Assembly: GCA_948144175.1 (NCBI GenBank)
Contig: CANXME010002010.1
Coordinates: 3,174,501-3,238,500, forward strand
DNA length: 64,000 bases
Direction of reading: 5' to 3'
From: Closterium sp. NIES-65
Lineage: Eukaryota > Streptophyta > Zygnematophyceae > Desmidiales > Closteriaceae
Positions 19,011 to 29,940 of this stretch are shown here, piece after piece (within the stretch, counting starts at the first letter, position 1; every line of letters starts with the position of its first letter). Both the position numbers and the translations under genes were made by a program. Below the pieces are notes generated by a model that was not told the DNA's origin, did no database searches, and worked only from the letters and a program-made list of their open reading frames with translations.

Positions 19011-21262
19011 AAGTGAGGCAAGACAAGCACAAGACCCAGCTGAGTGCAGAAGCGCTGATGATCACAAGGCGGAAGTGCCTTGGTGAAAACATCAGCAGTG
19101 TTGGCCTCAGAGGCCACGTACGCAAGGCGCAACTGACCACGCTGCTGCAACTCACGAGCAAGAAAGTAGCGGAGAGCAATGTGCTTCGTTCTGTGCTCCA
19201 GGCGCTGCTCCCGACACAAGGCTAGCATGGCCTTGTTGTCTACGTACAGCACCGGAGGAGAACGAGGCGGCTCTCCGAGGTCAGTCAGCAGGTAGGTAAG
19301 CCAGCGAAGCTCCTGTGCAGCCATGGCCCCGGCGTAGATCTCAGCCTCACAACTGGAGCCGAGAACAGAAGACGAGCGAGTAGCCCGCCACGAAACAGAG
19401 CCGGAACCAAGGCTGAAGGTGTAACCCTGTGACGACCGCTGCGTAGCCTGGTCGTCTGCCCAAGAAGCGTCCGCGTGCCCAGTGAGGACCACTAGACTCC
19501 GCCCTCCAAGCACTAGCCCCATGCCCGACGTACTGCACAAGTAGCGCAACACCCTCTTCGCTGCAGCCATGTGCTCTAGTCTGTGTCTCCCAGGAGCAAC
19601 ATAGCGTGCAAGAATGCTAAGAGGGTATGCAAGGTCAGGTCGTGTGCAGGTCATCAGGTACATGAGGCAGCCAGCAAGCTCTGGGTACGGGCCACTCGAC
19701 TCTACGGACTCATCCGAAGGCAGAGCTGAGAGCGAGTGGCGAGTAGACAGAGGAGTGGCCTGAGGCGAGGAGTACGTGAAGCCGAAGCGCTGAAGGACCT
19801 GCTGCACCATGTGTGACTGAGTCAGGGTAATGGTGCGGCGTGCTCTGTCCCGGGTGATCTGCAAGCCAAGGTAGCTGCGCAGTTCACCCATGTCTGTGCA
19901 CGTATGTCTCTTCTGCAGCTCGGACTTCACTTGGGCGAGTCCAGCAGTGTCACCTGTGGCAAAGACCAAGTCGTCGACGTACACGAGGATGTAGAACGGC
20001 GGCAGAGAGGTGTCGGTGCGTAGAAACAGCGACGGGTCAGCAGTAGAGGGAGCAAACCCAAGAGCCGCAAGTGTAGTCCTCAGTGTGTCGTGCCACTCGC
20101 GCGGTGCCTGGCGGAGACCGTAGACTGGCCGTCGGAGGCTCCACTGGGTGCCAGGAGGGAAAGTCCCAGTGAAGCCAGGTGGACGGCGCAACCAGATCTC
20201 CTCGTGCAGGCTACCCTGCAGGAAAGCAGTGCTGAAGTCAAGGGAGTGAAGCTCGTAGTCACGCTGAGCTGCTACGTGTAGCAGCACCCAAAGAGTGGTC
20301 ATCTTCGGGGTGGGAGAGAAGGTCTAAAAGTAGTCAACTCCCTGCCGCTGACTGAAGCCACGAGCCACGTAACGCGCCTTGAAGACAGCTGGAGAGCCCG
20401 GCGGCCGCTTCACCCTGAAGATCCACATGCCACTGACGATGTTCGCCCCAGGAGGGGGAACCGCGTCAACGTAGGTACCTGTGGACTTCCAGGAAGCCAT
20501 CTCTGCATCCATAGCTGCCTGCCACTGAGAGGAGTAGGGACCCTCTACGGCCTCCGCGTAAGAGCGCGGAGTCGGGATGTCTAGTGCATCCGGGTCTCCC
20601 TCAGGGGTATGCAGTACGGACGCGAGATGAGGTGAAGCAGCAGCCAGACACTGGAACTCCTCCCGCCTGTCCTCAAGGACGTCCGTGCCAAGGGCACACT
20701 CACCCCCGACGGACGGTGGACAGACAGACGCAGACTCAGCAACAAGACTAGCAGCGTAGTCTAGACGACAGCGAGCAGCAAAGTCGACGAGCTCAGCAAC
20801 AAGAGCAGACGTAGCAGTGGACTCAAAGGAGGGGTCAGTGACGACAGTAGCAAGGAGACGCGTGACAGTAGGACTGGCAGCACGAAGAGAGTCCGACTCA
20901 GGGTCGGCAAGCACAGGAAGAGAGGACTCAGGAGGAGAGGGCAAAGGGGCATGCTGAGGAGCAGTGGACGGACGCAGAGACATCCGGTGCGTGCCAGGGA
21001 CAGGAGGAGGACGCTGACGCGAACTGCGACCACTAGTGCGAGCAGCACGAACAGGCGACGCGGGACGAGACGCAGGCTCACGACGCTCAGCAAGACCTTC
21101 AGTAGGACCAGTGTACGGAGAAGGAGAAGGCAGAGGGGAGGCCGGCGGTAACTGTGACTGCGACTGGACAGGCGGTGGACACTCTAAGGGAGGAGGAAGA
21201 CCAAGAACCTGCTGAAGGAGCGGAACAAAGTACGGCCGAGGCCGCGCGGCGACTCCAGACAC
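18998..21262 (-). pseudogene. Element G RT and RNase H
   Basis: Minus strand. RT runs from about 20560 (MDAEMASWKSTGTYVDAV) through LDFSTAFLQGSLHEEIWL (about 20230) and the YVDDLVFA active site (about 19975) to the connection region near 19560. RNase H follows (TGHADASWADDQ at about 19480, SCEAEIYAG, YVDNKAMLALC, ending SEANTADVFTKAL near 19060). 20600-21262 is the Ser/Pro-rich end of the linker. This is the best-preserved RT of the family here, with about one break. Confidence 0.93.
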
Positions 21263-21840
21263 AACAGGGACAGCACCAGCACCCCCAGCGGCAGCACCAG
21301 CGTCAACAGCACCTCCAGCTCCAGTACCTCAAGCAGCACCAGCAGCACCCGCAGCAGGACCGCCGCCAGGACTGACAGTAGTAGCCTCAGCGCCAACACC
21401 CTCAGCAGCTCCGACTCCAGTAGCACTCGCAGGACTAGTACCTCCGAGACAGGCGGCACCAGCACCCTCAGTAGCCGAAGAAGCACCAGCTCCAGTAGTA
21501 CGCCTCCAGCGCCGGACAAACCACTCGCGCAGCTCCTGTGGAGAGAGTGGCTCCCGCCGAGACGAAGCACCCAGAGAACCAGCAGGCCCAGCACCGCCAG
21601 ACGCCACACGAGCAGGTCCAGCGGTCGCGGGCTCCGCACCCCCAGGCTCAGTAGCTCCAGACTCAGCACCCCCAGGCGTAGCACCCCCAGGCTCAGCACC
21701 CCCAGGCTCAACACCCCAAATCGCAGCACCCCCAGACGCAGCACCCCCAGGCTCAGCACCCACGCGCGCAGCACCCGCAGAGTCAGCACCCCCAGGCTCA
21801 GCACCCGCAACAGTACCAGAGTCACCAGCAACCTCGACCG
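21190..21840 (-). repeat. Element G pentapeptide-repeat linker between integrase and RT
   Basis: A 15-bp minisatellite encodes repeats of the type GGAEP, followed by SRREPLSPQELREWFVRRWR (about 21560-21500) and a Gly/Ala-rich tract. The same arrangement with different repeat numbers is present in H, I, K and P. Confidence 0.85.
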
Positions 21841-21869
21841 GCTCGACTGCATCTACCTGGGACACACTT

Positions 21870-23526
21870 GAAGGGGCAGGACCCTGAGGGGGGAGGGGGT
21901 CTACCGGTGGGGGACCTGGCACAAGGAAGTGCGGTGGCGGGGGGAGGGAAGGAGTGCGGTAGGGGTAGAGGCGGTAGTAGGGAACTGACTTGTCGAATGT
22001 GACGTCCTGGGAGGACAGAACACGACGAGAGGTGGGGTGGTAGAACTGCCACCCAGGGGCGTCAGGGGGGAAGCCAAGGAAGACACAGGGAGTAGCACGA
22101 GGGGACAGCTTGTCCGCAGACAAGTCGCGGACAAACGCCCGAGATCCCCAGACACGGAACGGAGACGCATCCCCGACCTTCCCCGTCCACAGCAAAGCTG
22201 GGGAGGTCTCCGGTCTGGAGACCCTGGGGTGAAGGTTGATCTGATGCGCCGCGTACCGAACCGCAAACGGCCACAAAAAATGGGGGGCAGCCGCATGCAT
22301 CATGGACGTACGAGCGACGTCCATGACCATGCCAATGCGGCGCTCAGCAATCCCATTTTGCTGTGGAGAGTCCGGAAGCGTAAAGGTCTGGCGGATGCCT
22401 CGCGCACGATAGTAGGCTCGCAGAAGGCCAGAGGAGAACTCTCCGCCTCGGTCAAAGTGCTGACGCAGAACAGGAAAGTTCGAGCCGAAGCTCCTCCTGA
22501 GCTGGAGACGAGCTGCGCGGATCCAGTCGATCAACACCTCAGCGACATCACCCTTGCTGCGTAAGGGGAAGACTGTGGTGTAACGCGAGAAGTCGTCAAC
22601 CACCAGCAGGAAGTAGCGCTCGTGACCCTGTCCACGGACGCGGGCCGGGCCCCACACGTCCACGTGAAGCGTCTGTAGTGGGGCCTCTGTCGAGGGAAAC
22701 TGAGAGGAGTGAGGGGCAGCTCGGAGCCGCCCCTCGACACAGGGGACACAGGAAGGACCAGGCCCCGGAGGAAGGGGAGGGAGGGACCGGGGAAGACCAC
22801 AGACAAGGACACGGGAAGCCATGCCTCGGAGACGAGGCAGGGAGGGGTGACCAAGACGGTGGTGCCAGAGGAGATTCTCGTGAGACAGGAGGCGACACGA
22901 GCAGGGGGCAGACTCAGGACCAGACCTGGAAGCTGCAGCAAACACCTGACCCGACGCAGCTACCTGACCAGACACAGTGACTGGAGGAGACGCAGTGGTC
23001 AGTGTGTACAGGCTCAACCCCGGCCGACGTGTAAACGTGGCCAGGTGTCGGCCTGTCCGAGCGTCCGTGCAGTGGGTCACCCGCTGACTCGCAGGAGTGA
23101 ACTGGTGAACCCCTGTATCCTGCAGGTCAGCACCACTCACCAAGTTCGTAGAGGACGAGGGGAGGTAAAGACCAGACAAGGTGCCAGAGGGGGCCGCCGG
23201 ACACGAGAGGACAATGGAGAAGTGAGAGAGGACAGGACCCCCAGAGGGGTCTGCCAGGGAGAGACTGCAACTGGCCGACCAAGCGGCGTGAGTGTGGTGC
23301 GGTCTCGAAAGAAGGAGCGAGAAGCCCCTGAGTCAAGTGTGAAGGTGAGGGAGGCCGAAGCCGACGTGGTACCTGAGAGCGCAGACTCACCAGCACCTGA
23401 GGGCGCGGACGCACTGGCACCTAGAGCAGCAGCTGCACCAGTACCTAGAGCAGCAGTACCAATGCCCGGGTCGGGCGGGAAACACCGGTAACAGTCATCC
23501 TCATCACTAATAGTCACAGCATACAT
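21870..23526 (-). pseudogene. Element G protease and integrase
   Basis: Minus strand. The protease core FTLDSGASRSFFRD lies near 23340. The GAG-pre-integrase block (LLWHHRLGHPSL near 22860, then CVPCVEG near 22745) gives the HHCC zinc site. The catalytic core shows HVDVWGPARV (about 22660), a GGEFSSG block (about 22440) and NGIAERRIG (about 22350). The C-terminal part ends YYRLYPYRTPSLPPPP near 21950. About two breaks. Confidence 0.92.
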
Positions 23527-24861
23527 GGCAGCAAGGATAGCATCAAATTCAAGATCAAAGATAGCTACGCCTGCCCTAGACAGCTCTCCCCAGCGTGGGA
23601 TCTCACTAGCCTCCGGGAACTGCTGACGCCAAGCGTCCGTCAGGCGGCCAAAGCAGCGTTGGGTGGGGTGAGCACCCCCACACTGCTCACCCGCGCGGTC
23701 GCCGGAGCGGAGGACGTAGGTGCACGGGCCAAAACCCCCACCACGCTGACGCTGCGTGTACCACTCACGGAGCTGCTGAGGAGGGGGGATGTCCCGAGAA
23801 CGCTGCTGCTGCTGCTGCTTCTGGTGCTGACCACTCCCAGAGCCGCTCCGCTAAGAAGCACCACCCCGACTAGCTCCACCTCCTCCCCCACCGCCGCCTC
23901 CACCTCCGCCGCCACCGCCGCCTCCGCTCCCACCGCTACTGCCACCGCCGCCTCCGCCTCCGCCGCTTCCACCGCCACCTCCAACCCCGCCACCACTCCC
24001 ACCGCCACCCCCACTCCCCCCGCCGCCCCCATGGCCACCTCCACCACCCCCGCTAGCCCCACCCGCGCCCTTGCCCCCCTTGCCCTTACCAGAGCGGCGT
24101 CTCCCGCTAGGGGCAGACGCCGCACCGACCGACTCAAGACCAACGAGGTCGGCCGCAGCAGCAGAGGCGACAGAGGGCAACAGGGGGGAAGGGGAACACC
24201 CCTCAAAGATGGGGGTGCGAGGGTCACCACGAGAGGCTCCTACAGCGACTATGCTCTTCTCCGCCGCTAGGAGGGCCTTCTCTAGGAGGTCAACAGTGAG
24301 AGTGGTGGGACAGACTGAGAGGAAGTGGTCCCTGACTACACGAAGGGAGTCAGGGAGGCGGGTGACTATATAATAGAGAGTGATGTACATGGGGGGGGGG
24401 TTCTTGGCGCAAAACTCAGCAGGAAGCGCGGCGCGGTAGCGAGTGTCACTAGTGCGGAGGTGCGTAATGAGGTCAGCGACTGTGGGAAAGGCAGCAAGGT
24501 CAAGAAAGAGGTACGGTAGCATGAGGCGGCTCAGTGCAGCAGTGGCAGGGGAGGAGTAGCGTGCAACGACAGCGTCGTACAAGGTCTGAGCACTCTTGTA
24601 CTGGCTAAAGTGCGCGCGCTCAGTCGTAGGCAGGTGGCAACGCACAGCAAGACGTGCAGCAGCATCGCGAGTGGCCCACTGGGAGCGAACAGTGGCGTCG
24701 GCATCGGCAACAGGGGCAGGGGAAGCACCAGAGGTGAGGTCAAAGAGGGAAAGACCGTCTGCCCTATCGCACTGTAGGAAAAGCTGCAGGTCATCTACCC
24801 AAACCTCAAAGTCAATGGCTCGACCCTCAGCGTCAAAAGCGAGAACACTGGGGGTAGCCAT
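23527..24861 (-). pseudogene. Element G gag
   Basis: Starts MATPSVLAFDAEGRAIDF at 24861. Residues 1-210 are a copia-type capsid (VWVDDLQLFLQCDR, YDAVVARYSSPATAALSRL, ITHLRTSDTRYRAALP). Next come a basic KGKGGKG patch, a long glycine/serine tract (about 24060-23860) and LSPQQLREW. The last part carries the unusual zinc-binding segment CTYVLRSGDRAGEQCGG followed by A-H-PTQR-C (about 23740-23660), with spacing C-X13-C-X3-H-X4-C instead of the usual CX2CX4HX4C. About one break. Confidence 0.9.
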
Positions 24862-26038
24862 GACAACAGTGGACTAGCAGTACCAACTGTAGGACAGGGG
24901 CAGTGCAGTGACAGAAGCGCTGCTCTCACCAGGCAGGGCGGGTCGGGCAGCTCAGCGGTACAGCTGCACGGCAACACGGTTGCTCGGACGGCACTGCAGC
25001 AATTGGGGCTCCGTGGCACCAGCGGCTCGGCTCCTCAGGCGGCTCGGGCGGCTCAGGCGGCTCGGGTGGCTCGGGCGGCTCGGGCGGCTCGGGCGGCTCG
25101 GGCTGGTCGGGCGGCTCGGGCGGCTCAGGAGAGTCGGGCGGCTCGGGTGGCTCGGGCAGCTCGGGCAGTTCGGGCGGCTCGGGCGGCGCGGGCGGCGCGG
25201 GCGGTGTAGGGCGGCAGGGCCGCTGGTGCGAGGGGCGGCTGGGCCGCTGAGAAGGGCGGCGAGGACGGTCCGGAAGGGCGGCCGGGCCGCTGAGCAGGGC
25301 GGCGGGGCCGCTGAGAAGAAGGGCGGCGGGGCCGCTGAGCAGGGCGGCGGGGCCGCTGAGGAGAAGGGCGGCGGGGCCGCTGAGTAGGGCGGCGGGGCCG
25401 CTGAGTAGGGCGGCGGGGCCGCTGAGGAGAAGGGCGGCGGGGCCGCTGAGTAGGGCGGCGGGGCCGCTGAGCAGGGCGGCGGGGCCGCTGAGTAGGGCGG
25501 CGGGGCCGCTGAGGAGAAGGGCGGCGGGGCCGCTGAGTAGGGCGGCGGGGCCGCTGAGGAGAAGGGCGGCGGGGCCGCTGAGTAGGGCGGCGGGGCCGCT
25601 GAGGAGAAGGGCGGCGGGGCCGCTGAGTAGGGCGGCGGGGCCGCTGAGGAGAAGGGCGGCGGGGCCGCTGAGTAGGGCGGCGGGGCCGCTGAGTAGGGCG
25701 GCGGGGCCGCTGAGCAGGGCGGCGGGGCCGCTGAGGAGAAGGGCGGCGGGGCCGCTGAGTAGGGGCGGGGCCGCAGCGACGGGCGGCGAGGCCGCGGAGA
25801 CGGGCGGCGGGGCCGCGATGCGGGGCGACGGGGCCGCTGTGACGGGCGGCGGGGCCGAAACGAAGGGCGGCGGGGCCGCTAGGGGAAGGGGCCGCTAGGG
25901 CGTAGGGGGGGGGGGGCGCTAGGGCGGCTCGGCGAGGTGAGAGCCCGGAGCGCGACTCGGGCGGAGCGCGCTTCGGGCAGGAATTTTTTTTTTTGAAACT
26001 CGATGTGGTGGGCCCTAGGCACAGTTCCCAAGGGGGAA
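24862..26038 (-). repeat. Element G leader with two GC-rich tandem arrays
   Basis: From the primer-binding side: a minisatellite at about 25215-25870 built on GGCGGGGCCGCTGAGTAGG with optional GAGAAG insertions (about 25 units), then a shorter array of GGCGGCTCGG (25030-25200). A CTGGTGAGAGCA word (minus strand, near 24930) lies between arrays and gag. The stem GTTCCC/GGGAAC at 26024-26039 adjoins the primer-binding site. Confidence 0.88.
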
Positions 26039-26052
26039 CCTGCTCGATACCA

Positions 26053-26173
26053 TGAGGAAAGTAGAACGAGAATGAATGACTAAGGAATGGAAGTGATACA
26101 AATATGCAACCCTAGAAATGTGTACCCCATATGGGCTACCCCACTATAGCCTACACAATATTATAATTTGACA
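26053..26173 (-). repeat. Element G 5' LTR
   Basis: 121 bp, TGTCAAATTATA ... CTTTCCTCA in sense orientation, followed inside by the family's primer-binding site in a variant form shared with I and L. Confidence 0.93.
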
Positions 26174-26181
26174 TATGGCGC

Positions 26182-26308
26182 TGTCAAACTCATATGCTAT
26201 AGTCTGTGTAGGCTGCAGTGGGGTAGACAATATGGGGTACAACACTTCTAGGTTTTCCTACTTGTACCCACCTGCTTGCTAGTTCATTCATTTCCTCATT
26301 TCTTCACA
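26182..26308 (+). repeat. Element H 5' LTR
   Basis: 127 bp, TGTCAAACTC ... TTCTTCACA, followed by the primer-binding site at 26309. Confidence 0.94.
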
Positions 26309-27234
26309 TGGTATAGAGCAGGTTCCCTAGTGGGAACGCTTCCTTGGGCCCACCACTGAATTTTTTTTTTCTGACCGGAGCGCCACTCGCTCCTGCCCGA
26401 GGCGCGCCCCGTGGGCCTCCCTTCTGTCGAGCCCTCCTAGAGGCCCCTCTCACGGCCCCTCGCACCACCCTTAGCGGCCCCGTCGCCGCCCCTAGCGGCC
26501 CCGTCGCCGCCCTTCCAGGCCCCTCGCGGCCCCTACGCGGCCCTGTCGCCGCCCCTAGCGGCCCCGTCGCCGCCCCTACCGGCCCCGTCGCCGCCCCTAC
26601 GCGGCCCCGTCGCCGCCACTAGCGGCACCGTCGCTGCCCCTACGCGGCCCCGTCGCCGCCCCTACGCGGTCCCGTTGCCGCCCCTAGTGGCCCCGTCGCC
26701 GCCCCTAGCGGCACCGTCGCTGCCCCTAGCGGCCTCGTCGCCGCCCCTATGCGGCCCCGTCGCCGCCCCTACGCGGCCCTATCGCCGCCCCTAGCGGCCC
26801 CGTCGCCGCCCCTAGCGGCCCCGTCGCCGCCCCTCGCAGCCCCGTCGCCGCCCCTCGCGGCCCCGTCGCCGCCCCTCGCGGCCCCGTCGCCGCCCCTACC
26901 GACCCCGTCGCCGCCCCTAGCGGCCCCGTCGCCGCCCTTACGCGGCCCCGTCGCCGCCCCTGCCGGCCCCGTCGCCGCCCCTACTGAGCAGCCGAGCCCC
27001 CCAGCAGCCGAGCCGCCGAGCCGCCCAGCAGCCGAGCCGCCGAACCGCCGAGCCGCCGAGCCGCCCAGCAGCCGAGCCGCCCAGCAGCCGAGCCGCCGAG
27101 GCCGCCGTCGAGCCGCCGCTACCGAGCCACTGCCGAGCCGCTGCTTCCGCGGTTGCCGCCCTGTTCCTTCCGGCGCGCCCCGGCCCTGCCCACCCGGACT
27201 GGTGAGAGCACCCCCCTACTAGACCACTACTGTC
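26309..27234 (+). repeat. Element H leader: PBS, hairpin, two GC-rich arrays
   Basis: After the primer-binding site (26309-26323) comes the perfect stem GTTCCC-TAGT-GGGAAC (26322-26337) and GGGCCCACCA. Then follow about 25 tandem units near 26460-26985 built on CGGCCCCGTCGCCGCCCCTA, and an array of GCCGAGCCGCC words (26990-27120). CTGGTGAGAGCA lies at 27198-27210, shortly before the gag ATG at 27235. ATG is nearly absent from the leader. Confidence 0.88.
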
Positions 27235-27377
27235 ATGGCTACCCCCAGTGTCCTTACCTTTGATGATGAGGGTCGTGCTGTTGACTTCGAGGTCTGGGTA
27301 GATGATCTACAGCTTTTCCTACAGTGCGATAGGGCAGACGGACTCTCCCTGTTCGATCTCACCTCTGGTGCCTCTCC
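27235..27377 (+). pseudogene. Element H gag, first part (before I)
   Basis: Starts MATPSVLTFDDEGRAVDFEV and is cut by element I at 27378. The remaining gag resumes at 40528. Confidence 0.88.
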
Positions 27378-27505
27378 TGTCAGAACATTATAGCTCATGC
27401 ATATTATGTAGGCTATAGTGGGGTAGGCCATAAGGGGTACAAACCAATTAGGATTAGTACTTGTACCCAATTCATTCATAGTTCATTCATTCTCGTTTCT
27501 TCTCA
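27378..27505 (+). repeat. Element I 5' LTR
   Basis: 128 bp, TGTCAGAACA ... CTTCTCA, followed by a primer-binding site variant at 27506 and the stem GTTCCC-TAAC-GGGAAC (27519-27534). Confidence 0.94.
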
Positions 27506-28413
27506 TGGTATCGAGCAGGTTCCCTAACGGGAACGATTCCTAGGGCCCACCACTACGAATTTTTTTTCCTGCCCGGAGCGCGCTCCGCTTAGGCCCGAGT
27601 CGCGCCTCGTGTGCTTTCCTTACCGTCGCGCCCTCGCTAGGCCCCTCACGGCCCCGTCGCGTCGCCCTTAGCGGCCCCTCGCGGCCTCGTCGCGCTGCCC
27701 TAGCGGTCGCGTCGCGCCGCCCTACCGGCCGCGTCGCGCCGCCCTAGCCGCCCTCACGGCCCCCTAGCGGCCTCTTGCGGACCCGATCCGCCGCCCTTGC
27801 GGCCCCGATCCGCCGCCCTTCGCGGCCCGTCGCCGCTCTCCCCCTGCGGCTCTGTCGCCGCCCTCTTCAGCGGCCCGTCGCCGCCCTTCTCAGCGGCCCC
27901 GCCGTCTCCTTTCAGCGGCCCCGTCACTACCCCTACAGCGGCCTCGTCGCCACCCTTTCAGCGGCCCCGCCGCCTCCTTTAAGCGGCCCCGCCGCCTCCT
28001 CTCTGCGGCCCCGCCGCCTCCTCTCGGTGGCCCAGCCGCCTCCTCTCAGCGGCCCCGGACGCCGCCCTCTCAGCGGCCCTTCCGCCGCCTCCTTTGCGGC
28101 CCCGTCGAGCCGCCCAGCAGCAGAGCCGCCGAGCCGCCCAGCAGCCGAGCCCCCGAGCCGCCCAGCCGCCGAGCCGCCCAGCAGTCGAGCCGCCGAGCCG
28201 CCGAGCAGCCAAGCCGCCGAGCAGCCGAGCCGCCGAGCCGCCCAGCAGCCGAGCCACCGAGCCGCCCAGCTGCCGAGCCGCCTACTGCCCAGCTGCCGAG
28301 CCGCCGAGTCGCCCTGCAGCCAAGCCGCCCGAGCCGCCCAATCTGGTAAGAGCAGCGCCTCTGTCACTGCACTGCTCTCACCCTACTGTTCGCGCTGCTA
28401 GTCTACTGCTGTC
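27506..28413 (+). repeat. Element I leader
   Basis: A GC-rich leader with an irregular array of CGGCCCCGTCGC/CGGCCCCGCCGCC words (27630-28090), then GCCGAGCCGCCCAGCAGCC repeats (28100-28340) and CTGGTAAGAGCAG near 28344. The gag ATG is at 28414. Confidence 0.87.
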
Positions 28414-29940
28414 ATGGCTACCCCTAGTGTCCTCGCTTTTGACACTCAGGGTCGGGCCATTGACTTTGACGTCTGGATAGATGACCTGCAGCTTTTCTTA
28501 CAGTGCGAAAGGGCGGACGGTTTCTCTCTCTTTGACCTCACCTCTGGTGCCTCTCCTGCCTCTGCTGCTGATGCTGACGCCACTGTCCGCTCACAGTGGG
28601 CCACGCGCGATACTGCTGCACGTCTTGCTGTGCGTCGCCACCTGCCTACCTCTGAGCGTGCGCACTTTAGCCAGTACAAGAGTGCTCAGACCTTGTACGA
28701 CGCTGTAGTTGCACGCTACTCCTCCCCTGCCACTGCTGCACTGAGCCGCCTCATGCTACCGTACCTCTTCCCTGACCTTGCTGCCTTTCCCACAGTCGCT
28801 GACCTCATTACGCACCTCCGCACTAGTGACACTCGCTACCGCGCTGCGCTTCCTACTGAGTTCTGCGCCAAGAACCCCCCCCCCCCCCCATGTACATCAC
28901 CCTCTACTACATAGTCACCCGCCTCCCTGACTCCCTTCGCGTAGTCAGGGACCACTTTCTCTCAGTCTGTCCCACCACTCTCACTGTTGACCTCCTCGAG
29001 AAGGCCCTCCTAGCAGCGGAGAAGAGCATTGTCGCTGTAGGAGCCTCTCGTGGTGACCCGCGCACCCCCATCTTTGAGGGGTGTTCCCCCTCCCCCCTTT
29101 TGCCCTCTGTTGCCTCTGCTGCTGCGGCCGACCTCGTTGGGCTTGAGTCGGTCGGTGCGGCGTCTACCCCTAGTGGGAGACGCCGCTCTGGCAAGGGCAA
29201 GGGGGGCAGGGGCGCTGGAGGAGCTAGCGGAGGCGGTGGAGGCGGCGGTGGAGGCGGCGGAGGGAGTGGGGGTGGCGGTGGGGGTGGTGGCGGGGGTGGA
29301 GGTGTCAATGGCGGTAGTGGAGGCGGAGGCGGCGGCGGTGGCGGTGGGAGCGGAGATGGTGGAGGTGGCGGAGGTGGAGGAGGCGGTGGCGGAGGAGGAG
29401 GAGGAGGTCGTGGCTCTTCGCAGAGGAGTGGCTCCGGTGATGGTCAGCGCCAGCAGCACCAGCGCAGTCGGGAGACCCTGTCCCCTCAGCAGCTTTGTGA
29501 GTGGTACGCTGCACGCCAGCGGGGTGGGGGTACTGGTCCGTGCACCTACGTCCTGCGCACCGGCGACCGTGCGGGTGAGCAGTGTGGGGGTGCGCACCCC
29601 ACCCAGCGCTGCTTTGGCCACCTGACGGACGTTTGGCGTCACCAGTTCCCTGAGGCCACTGAGATCCCTCGCTGGGGCGAGCTGTTTAGGGCAGGGGTAG
29701 CTATCTTTGACCTTGACTTTGATGCTATTCTTGCTGCTATGTATACTGTGTCTATTAGTGAGGAGGGTGACTGTTATTGGTGTTTCCCGCCCGACCCGGG
29801 CATTGGGACTGCTGCTCTAGGTGCTGGTGAGGCTACTGCTCTTGGTGCTAGCGAGGCTGCTGCTCTAGGTGCTAGTGCGTCTGCTTCCTCCGGTACTGGT
29901 GAGTTTGCACTCTCAGGTACTGCGTCCGCTTCGGCCTCCC
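28414..29940 (+). pseudogene. Element I gag
   Basis: MATPSVLAFDTQGRAIDF at the start, then a copia capsid (WIDDLQLFLQCER, LYDAVVARYSSPATAALSRL), a basic GKGKGG patch, a glycine-rich tract (29210-29410) and LSPQQLCEWYAARQRGGG (about 29476). The C-X13-C-X3-H-X4-C zinc-binding motif is at about 29541-29612. About one break. Confidence 0.9.

Larger units (their letters stand above)
18662..26173 (-). mobile_element. Element G: short-LTR copia, nearly complete
   Basis: LTRs of 119 and 121 bp (18662-18780 and 26053-26173) are flanked by the target duplication TATGG (18657-18661 and 26174-26178). On the minus strand come primer-binding site, repeat-rich leader, gag from 24861, protease, integrase, repeat linker, RT, RNase H and 3' untranslated region. 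The LTRs differ at about two sites plus a 2-bp length change, so it is fairly young. It is the most complete member of the family in the window, with about four or five breaks. Confidence 0.95.

Noticed and set aside
25215-25790. Regularly spaced repeats that might suggest a CRISPR-like array
   Set aside because: Units are contiguous variants of one GC-rich word without unique spacers; it is a minisatellite in a retroelement leader.
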